Assembly (NCBI GenBank): GCA_900315335.1
Contig: OMYR01000047.1
Span: 1 to 37,488 of the forward strand
Source of the DNA: an uncultured Bacteroidales bacterium
Lineage (GTDB): Bacteria; Bacteroidota; Bacteroidia; Bacteroidales; P3
Reading direction: 5' to 3'
Length of the DNA: 37,488 nt
The notes under the pieces are model-generated. The model made no database searches. It was not told the DNA's origin and was given only the letters and a program-made list of their open reading frames with translations. Position 1 is the first letter of the stretch; every line of letters starts with the position of its first letter. Position numbers and translations under genes: made by a program. Shown here piece by piece: positions 32,808-37,488 of the stretch.

Positions 32808-33657
32808 TATCTGTGATAACCTGTTGAATTTAGCATTTTCTGAGCCGAAGAAGTTTAACGAGAGTGTGGATAAAATAGTAAGTACTACGCTTGAAAGTTT
32901 GGATAAAGACTTGGTAGTTAGAAAATTGTTATCTTTATTAGACATTACTACTCTGCATGATGACGACTATAAACAAGCGATAGAAGATATTGTTTTGCAA
33001 TCCACATTTGAGATTGATGGTAATAGGGGAGTTGTTGCAGGTATTTGCGTCTATTCAAATTTATTACCATTACTAAACGCAATAAATATAGATAAGCGCA
33101 TTTCAAAGGTTGTTGTTTCGGGTGGATTTCCTACGGGACAAATGTCTTTGGAGGGTAAATTACACGATATTGGATTTGCTATTGAGAATAAAGCCGATGA
33201 AATTGATGTACCAATAAACAGAGGATTGTTTTTTGAGGATATCGAAGAATTGTGTATAGAGTTAAATGCTATGAATAGCATCGTTAAACAAAATCCAAAG
33301 GCTAAACTAAAAGTAATAATAGAAGCGGGAGAATTGAAAGATTTCAAAAATGTTTATGAGGCTTCTAAACTTGCAATGACTTGTGGCGCAGACTTTATCA
33401 AGACTTCGACAGGTAAAGTTTCACGTGGTGCCGATATTTATTCTTCTGCTGTTATGATACTTGCCATTAAAAAATTTATGGATAGTAATCCGAATCGAAC
33501 CATTGGATTTAAGGCAGCAGGAGGAATAAGAACCTCTGTTCAGGCTATGCAGTATTATGCGTTGATGACTTACTTTTTTGGAGAAGAATATATAACGAAA
33601 GATACTTTTCGTATAGGGTGCAGTAACTTAAAACAAGAAATAATTAATAATATATAA
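32794..33657 (+). CDS. deoC: Deoxyribose-phosphate aldolase
   Basis: The 287-residue class I aldolase splits 2-deoxyribose-5-phosphate into glyceraldehyde-3-phosphate and acetaldehyde. The Schiff-base lysine is in GADFIKTSTGK, the second active-site lysine in IGFKAAGGIR, and EIDVPINRGLF matches the family strand with its Asp. It begins at one of two adjacent ATG codons (32794 or 32797) inside the end of the LutB-like gene. An upstream extension in frame has no family similarity. The length matches the longer DeoC type. The gene ends 17 bp before spt. Confidence 0.93.
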   Translation: MMENNICDNLLNLAFSEPKKFNESVDKIVSTTLESLDKDLVVRKLLSLLDITTLHDDDYKQAIEDIVLQSTFEIDGNRGVVAGICVYSNLLPLLNAINIDKRISKVVVSGGFPTGQMSLEGKLHDIGFAIENKADEIDVPINRGLFFEDIEELCIELNAMNSIVKQNPKAKLKVIIEAGELKDFKNVYEASKLAMTCGADFIKTSTGKVSRGADIYSSAVMILAIKKFMDSNPNRTIGFKAAGGIRTSVQAMQYYALMTYFFGEEYITKDTFRIGCSNLKQEIINNI

Positions 33658-33674
33658 TAGGAAATAATTTTAGG

Positions 33675-34871
33675 ATGAAACAACTAACTTATAAATTGGG
33701 AAAAGCTCCTCTTTTGGAGGAAGAGCGTCAGACAAAGGCATTGGGTATTTATCCGTATTTTCGTCCTATTTCCTCAGATCAAGATGCTGAGGTGGAAATA
33801 AATGGTAAAAAGGTTTTGATGTTTGGTTCCAATTCTTATTTGGGACTTACAAATCACATCAAAGTCAAACAAGCCGGTATTGAAGCCATAAAAAAATATG
33901 GTACAGGCTGTGCAGGAAGTCCTTTTTTGAACGGATATATGGATATTCACGTTGAGTTGGAGGATAAGTTAGCTAAATTTGTAGGTAAAGATAAAGCGAT
34001 AGTTTATTCTACGGGATTTCAATCAAATTTGGGGGCTTTATCATGTGTTGTTGGAAGAGGTGATTATATTATATGTGATGAAAGAGACCACGCATCTATT
34101 GTAGATGGCAGAAGATTGTCCTTTGCAACACAGTTGAAGTTTAAGCACAATGATATGGACTCCTTGGAAGAAATATTGAAAAAACTTCCACCGGATGCCA
34201 TTAAATTGATTGTTGTTGATGGAGTGTTTTCAATGGAAGGGGACATTGCTCCATTGCCGAAAATAGTTGAATTAGCAGAGAAATATAATGGCAGTATATA
34301 TGTCGATGAAGCACATTCTTTGGGTGTTTTAGGTGAGCAGGGTAGAGGTGTTTGTAATCATTTCGGAGTAACGGATAAAGTAGATATAATAATAGGAACT
34401 TTCTCTAAATCGCTTGCAACTATCGGTGGTTTTGTTGCTGCTAATGATACGGTTATTGACTTTTTGCGTCATCATTCACGTCCTTATATCTTCTCTGCAA
34501 GTATTTCACCTGCTGCAACGGCAAGTGTTCTCAAAGCATTGGATATTATACAGGAAGAGCCGGAAAGACTTAAAAACCTTTGGGAGATGACACATTACTC
34601 TTTGAATTTGTTTAGAAGTTACGGTTTTGAAATAGGTCCGACGCAAACACCTATAATTCCGTTGTATATTCACGATGTGAGAAAGACTTTTGCAGTTACG
34701 AGAGATTTGTTAAACGAAGGTATCTTTGTTTCTCCCGTTATGCCGCCTGCATGCGCTCCGGAAGATACTTTGATACGTTTTGCTTTAATGGCAACACATA
34801 CCAAATCTCAGATTGACCGTGCTATCGATACAATAGTTAAAATTTTCAGAGAATATCAAATTATCAAATAA
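33675..34871 (+). CDS. spt: Serine palmitoyltransferase
   Basis: The 398-residue PLP-dependent alpha-oxoamine synthase condenses L-serine with a fatty acyl-CoA to 3-ketosphinganine, the first step of sphingolipid synthesis. Seen are SNSYLGLTNH, CDERDHASIVDG (His139 stacks on PLP), VDEAHSLGVLG (211-221) and the PLP lysine in GTFSKSLATIGGF (Lys245). Length and motifs fit soluble bacterial SPT as well as the related KBL and AONS enzymes. The following two genes favour SPT over those alternatives. It begins 17 bp after deoC and is the first gene of the ceramide set. Confidence 0.9.
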   Translation: MKQLTYKLGKAPLLEEERQTKALGIYPYFRPISSDQDAEVEINGKKVLMFGSNSYLGLTNHIKVKQAGIEAIKKYGTGCAGSPFLNGYMDIHVELEDKLAKFVGKDKAIVYSTGFQSNLGALSCVVGRGDYIICDERDHASIVDGRRLSFATQLKFKHNDMDSLEEILKKLPPDAIKLIVVDGVFSMEGDIAPLPKIVELAEKYNGSIYVDEAHSLGVLGEQGRGVCNHFGVTDKVDIIIGTFSKSLATIGGFVAANDTVIDFLRHHSRPYIFSASISPAATASVLKALDIIQEEPERLKNLWEMTHYSLNLFRSYGFEIGPTQTPIIPLYIHDVRKTFAVTRDLLNEGIFVSPVMPPACAPEDTLIRFALMATHTKSQIDRAIDTIVKIFREYQIIK

Positions 34872-34881
34872 AAATTATTTG

Positions 34882-34912
34882 AAGTGCCTTGTTGAATACC
34901 GATAAGGCACTT
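34882..34912 (+). terminator. Hairpin between spt and bcerS (attenuator-like)
   Basis: A perfect 9-bp stem (AAGTGCCTT with AAGGCACTT, 34882-34890 and 34904-34912) encloses a 13-base loop and begins 11 bp after the spt stop. No long T-run follows, so partial termination or RNA processing between spt and the next gene is more likely than a full stop. Confidence 0.5.
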
Positions 34913-34934
34913 GTTATAGTCAAAATATCAATTT

Positions 34935-36089
34935 ATGTCCATAATTACCATAAAAGAAGTACCATATAATAAAGGTAAGTATCGTATAACCTCTTCCAAG
35001 TTGTTTAACGATTTCTTGGATTTTCCTTTTAAACTGTTCAAAAATGATAAAATGTTTGTTCCATCTTTGTATATGGATGAGAGGAATACATTCAACAAGA
35101 AAATAAACCCTGCCCTTGCATGGTGTGAGTATAAGATATTTTTGGCATACAAAGACGATGAACTTTGCGGAAGAATAGTTGGTATTATCAATAATAAGGC
35201 AAACGAAATATGGAAGCGTAAATACATACGTTTTGGTTGGTTTGATACAATTGATGATGCCGATGTTGCGCAGGCTTTATTTAATGCTGTTATCAATTGG
35301 GGTAAGAGTAGGGGACTTGATAAAATTGTAGGTCCTATGGGCTTTACGGATATGGATAAAGAAGGTATGATTGTAGAGGGTTTTGACACTCTTTGCTCTA
35401 TGGCTTCGCTGTATAATCCTGCATATTATCCTAATATAATGGATATATTGGGTTTTCAAAAAGAAGTGGATTGGGTTCAATATGAAATATCCGCCAATCA
35501 ACCTGTGCCTGAAAAGGTGAGCCGTATCAATGATTTGATAAAAGAAAAATATAATCTGCATATTGTTGAGGGTCTTTCCAAAAAAGAAGTTGCAAAACGC
35601 TATGGCAGGAAAATTTTTATTACTTTGAATAAGGCCTTTCAAGGTCTTTACGGATATGTTCCTTTGACTAACGAGATGATAGATTTTTATATCAAACAAT
35701 ATCTCACTTTCGTGGATTTGAATTTGATGTGTTTGGTTGTCGATGACAAAGACGATGTTGTGGCTTTTGGTATTTCGATGCCGACTCTTTCCAAAGCGTT
35801 TCAAAAGGCCAAAGGCAAATTGTTCCCATTCGGTTGGTATCATATTCTGAAAGCGATGAAGAATTACGAATATATAGATTTGTATCTTAACGGCGTCGAT
35901 CCGGAGTGGCAGAACAAAGGAATTCATTCCATATATTATGCACATATGAATAAAAACTATATTCGTCTTGGTTCAAAAATGGCTCTTGCAAATCCTCAAT
36001 TGGAATACAATCAAGCAGCACATATTTGGACAAAATATGACAGCAAAATAGTAATAAGAAGACGTGCTTATATAAAAGATATACAATAA
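34935..36089 (+). CDS. bcerS: GNAT-like acyltransferase, candidate bacterial ceramide synthase
   Basis: The 384-residue protein has two GNAT-like halves. The C-terminal half carries LYLNGVDPEWQNKGIHSIYY, an acyl-CoA-binding loop of the GNAT 'Q/RxxG' type, and the conserved-looking end ANPQLEYNQAAHIWTKYD. The N-terminal half contains IVGPMGFTDMDKEGMIVEGF. Caulobacter bCerS is a GNAT-family protein that N-acylates the 3-ketosphinganine made by Spt. A GNAT-like gene directly between spt and a CerR-type reductase therefore fits ceramide synthase well. Function is inferred from neighbours and fold, not from a diagnostic motif. Confidence 0.7.
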   Translation: MSIITIKEVPYNKGKYRITSSKLFNDFLDFPFKLFKNDKMFVPSLYMDERNTFNKKINPALAWCEYKIFLAYKDDELCGRIVGIINNKANEIWKRKYIRFGWFDTIDDADVAQALFNAVINWGKSRGLDKIVGPMGFTDMDKEGMIVEGFDTLCSMASLYNPAYYPNIMDILGFQKEVDWVQYEISANQPVPEKVSRINDLIKEKYNLHIVEGLSKKEVAKRYGRKIFITLNKAFQGLYGYVPLTNEMIDFYIKQYLTFVDLNLMCLVVDDKDDVVAFGISMPTLSKAFQKAKGKLFPFGWYHILKAMKNYEYIDLYLNGVDPEWQNKGIHSIYYAHMNKNYIRLGSKMALANPQLEYNQAAHIWTKYDSKIVIRRRAYIKDIQ

Positions 36090-36131
36090 CAGATAGGGTA
36101 GGAGAGATTATCAAACAATGATGAAAAGGCG

Positions 36132-37115
36132 ATGAAAAAGGTATTGGTTACAGGCGCAAGTGGTTTTATAGGTTCAACTCTTGTGGATTTGTTATTGAAA
36201 AAAGGCGATTACGAAGTATATGCAGGCATAAGAAAGACTTCTTCAAAAAAATATCTGACAGATGACCGCATACATTTCATTGATTTGAAATACACCGATA
36301 CTGCCACGTTGAGAAATCAATTGCAAACAGAGAATTTTTCAACCATATTTCATTTGGCTGGATTGACCAAAGCCAAAAAACCGGAAGATTTCTTTACGGT
36401 TAATTTCTCTTATACCAAAAACATCGTAGATGCAATAAAGGATTTACCGACCAAACTTATATACGTTTCTTCTTTTGCCGCTCACGGCCCCGCACCCGAT
36501 AATCCTTTTGCTCCTGCTAAAACTACGGATGAGAATAAACCAAACACTTTTTACGGCAAATCTAAACTTAAAGGGGAAGAATATATTAACGAAAATTGTA
36601 CTAATCCGTATATAATCTTACGTCCTACGGGAGTTTATGGCCCACGTGAAACAGATTATTTTGTATATTTCAAAACAATTAAAAATCATATAGATGCCAC
36701 ACTTGGCAAACCTGTTCAACGTTTGACATTTATTTATGGCGAGGATTTGTGTGAGGCTTGTATTTTGGCAGCAAATAGTGATATATCTGGCAAAACCTAT
36801 TTTGTATCGGATAATAATGTTTATTTGGATACTGAATTTGCACAAATCACCAAAGAGATATTTTCCACATGGGTTATAAGTATTCGTTTTCCGTTATGGA
36901 TAGTTAGGTTTATATCTATTTTTTTGGATTGGTTCGGCAGAATTATACACAAACAATTCACGTTGAATAAAGATAAATACAATATTCTTGCTGCCCGTAA
37001 TTGGGATTGCGACACACAGGATATAAAGCGTGATTTGAATTTTTATCCAAAACACGATTTAAGAACCGGTTGCGAAAAGACCATAGCGTGGTACAAAGCC
37101 AATCATTGGTTATAA
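36132..37115 (+). CDS. cerR: NAD(P)-dependent epimerase/reductase, candidate ceramide reductase CerR
   Basis: The 327-residue extended SDR protein has the Rossmann motif VTGASGFIGSTLVDLL (6-21), FHLAGLTKAKKPEDF, the catalytic SSFAAHGPAP and FYGKSKLKGE (Tyr-x3-Lys), and LRPTGVYGPRE. CerR of Caulobacter, an epimerase-like SDR, reduces oxidised ceramide after bCerS, and homologues sit near spt in Bacteroidota. The gene follows bcerS by 42 bp and completes a three-gene ceramide set. Without the context it would be called only a sugar-nucleotide epimerase-like protein. Confidence 0.72.
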   Translation: MKKVLVTGASGFIGSTLVDLLLKKGDYEVYAGIRKTSSKKYLTDDRIHFIDLKYTDTATLRNQLQTENFSTIFHLAGLTKAKKPEDFFTVNFSYTKNIVDAIKDLPTKLIYVSSFAAHGPAPDNPFAPAKTTDENKPNTFYGKSKLKGEEYINENCTNPYIILRPTGVYGPRETDYFVYFKTIKNHIDATLGKPVQRLTFIYGEDLCEACILAANSDISGKTYFVSDNNVYLDTEFAQITKEIFSTWVISIRFPLWIVRFISIFLDWFGRIIHKQFTLNKDKYNILAARNWDCDTQDIKRDLNFYPKHDLRTGCEKTIAWYKANHWL

Positions 37116-37159
37116 TTTCCTTGTATCGGATATAATTTTATCAATATCGCTAACTATAT

Positions 37160-37194
37160 AATTAACGTAAGGGATGGCGTTCCTTATGTTAATT
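37160..37194 (+). terminator. Stem-loop after the ceramide operon
   Basis: A 15-bp stem with two G-T pairs (37160-37174 with 37180-37194) and a 5-base loop lies 45 bp past the cerR stop. It is followed by AT-rich text rather than a pure T-run. It is the probable 3' end of the rpiB-to-cerR transcript. Confidence 0.55.
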
Positions 37195-37233
37195 AACGTT
37201 AATTATTTATTTGAGGTTTTTAACCGTTTGCCT

Positions 37234-37296
37234 CTACTTTGCGTTCAAATAACTTTACTTCTCGTCTAAATCAGGCTACTTTTCGTCCAAATCACG
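37234..37296 (-). repeat. Left 21-bp repeat triplet of the terminal symmetric structure
   Basis: Three contiguous 21-bp units at 37234-37254, 37255-37275 and 37276-37296 read on the minus strand as AGTTA-TTT-GAACG, CCTGA-TTT-AGACG and CGTGA-TTT-GGACG, each followed by an 8-base spacer ending in AGTAG or AGTAA. They have the same 5-3-5-8 spacing as arrays A-G but another core family. They face the matching triplet at 37410-37472. Confidence 0.8.
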
Positions 37297-37299
37297 CAG

Positions 37300-37406
37300 A
37301 AACGTGATAGTATATTGCGATATATAGTGATAGTATATTGCGATATATATGACCTCTATATATCGCAATATACTATCACTATATATCGCAATATACTATC
37401 ACGTTT
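37300..37406. repeat. Perfect 107-bp palindrome with 50-bp arms built from four 23-bp copies
   Basis: Arms 37300-37349 and 37357-37406 are exact reverse complements around a 7-base loop (TGACCTC). Each arm holds two direct copies of a 23-bp unit that starts GTGATAGTATATTGCGATAT (37304-37326, 37327-37349; inverted copies 37357-37379, 37380-37402). The structure could extrude as a cruciform in DNA or fold as a very stable RNA hairpin. No gene is seen in 37116-37488. Confidence 0.92.
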
Positions 37407-37409
37407 TCG

Positions 37410-37472
37410 CCTGATTTAGACGAGAACTTGCGTGATTTAGACAATAAGTAAAGTGATTTAGACACAAACTCG
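37410..37472 (+). repeat. Right 21-bp repeat triplet of the terminal symmetric structure
   Basis: Units at 37410-37430, 37431-37451 and 37452-37472 have 13-bp parts CCTGA-TTT-AGACG, CGTGA-TTT-AGACA and AGTGA-TTT-AGACA. They mirror the left triplet across the palindrome. More units may follow beyond the window edge. Confidence 0.82.
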
Positions 37473-37488
37473 GCGTCATCGCTCTTGA

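Overview
This window looks like the chromosome of an AT-rich member of the Bacteroidota, most likely Bacteroidales. The evidence is a secreted protein with a type IX secretion (T9SS) C-terminal sorting domain, several promoters of the Bacteroidota form TTG-N19/20-TAnnTTTG, a sphingolipid synthesis operon, and wbp genes for a di-acylamino uronic acid. TGA is used as a stop. No transposase, integrase or prophage gene is visible.

Layout. 1-3378 (+): a pair of DUF262/GmrSD-type genes, the first cut by the window edge and perhaps frameshifted. 3468-5367 (-): WbpB-type sugar dehydrogenase and a FemAB/GNAT-like transferase. 5713-6030 (-): tRNA-Ser, tRNA-Pro and tRNA-Arg with their own promoter and terminator. 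6481-8995 (-): two tandem GldN-like secreted proteins and a SpoU/TrmH methyltransferase. 9173-12796 (-): cardiolipin synthase-like protein, sigma-54 activator and aroA. 13179-16094 (-): large FAD/Fe-S oxidoreductase. 16254-16850 (+): WbpD-type acetyltransferase. 17037-21630 (-): dnaE and queG. 21884-27335 (-): hutU, sppA and the T9SS cargo protein. 27534-29360 (-): small envelope proteins of unknown role. 29548-30501 (-): nadA. 30502-31192: a 691-bp AT-rich divergent gap. 31193-37115 (+): rpiB, a LutB-like Fe-S protein, deoC, then spt, a GNAT-type ceramide synthase candidate and a CerR-type reductase.

Functional links. wbpB, the neighbouring FemAB-like gene and wbpD fit the Wbp/Vim route, which in Porphyromonas builds the sugar joining T9SS cargo to A-LPS. 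The T9SS cargo protein and the GldN-like proteins fit that picture. spt, bcerS and cerR would together make dihydroceramide from serine and acyl-CoA.

The most unusual content lies between genes. Seven arrays share one strict architecture: 21-bp units made of a 5-bp half-site, a 3-bp core, an inverted 5-bp half-site and an 8-bp AT-rich spacer. Six arrays are intergenic, mostly just after genes. One lies inside aroA, where the 21-bp period encodes three 7-residue repeats. At the right end, two sets of three 21-bp units face each other across a perfect palindrome with 50-bp arms. The divergent gap at 30.5-31.2 kb is also the point where nearly all genes switch strand. It holds four identical TTATCAACA sites and is a candidate replication origin.
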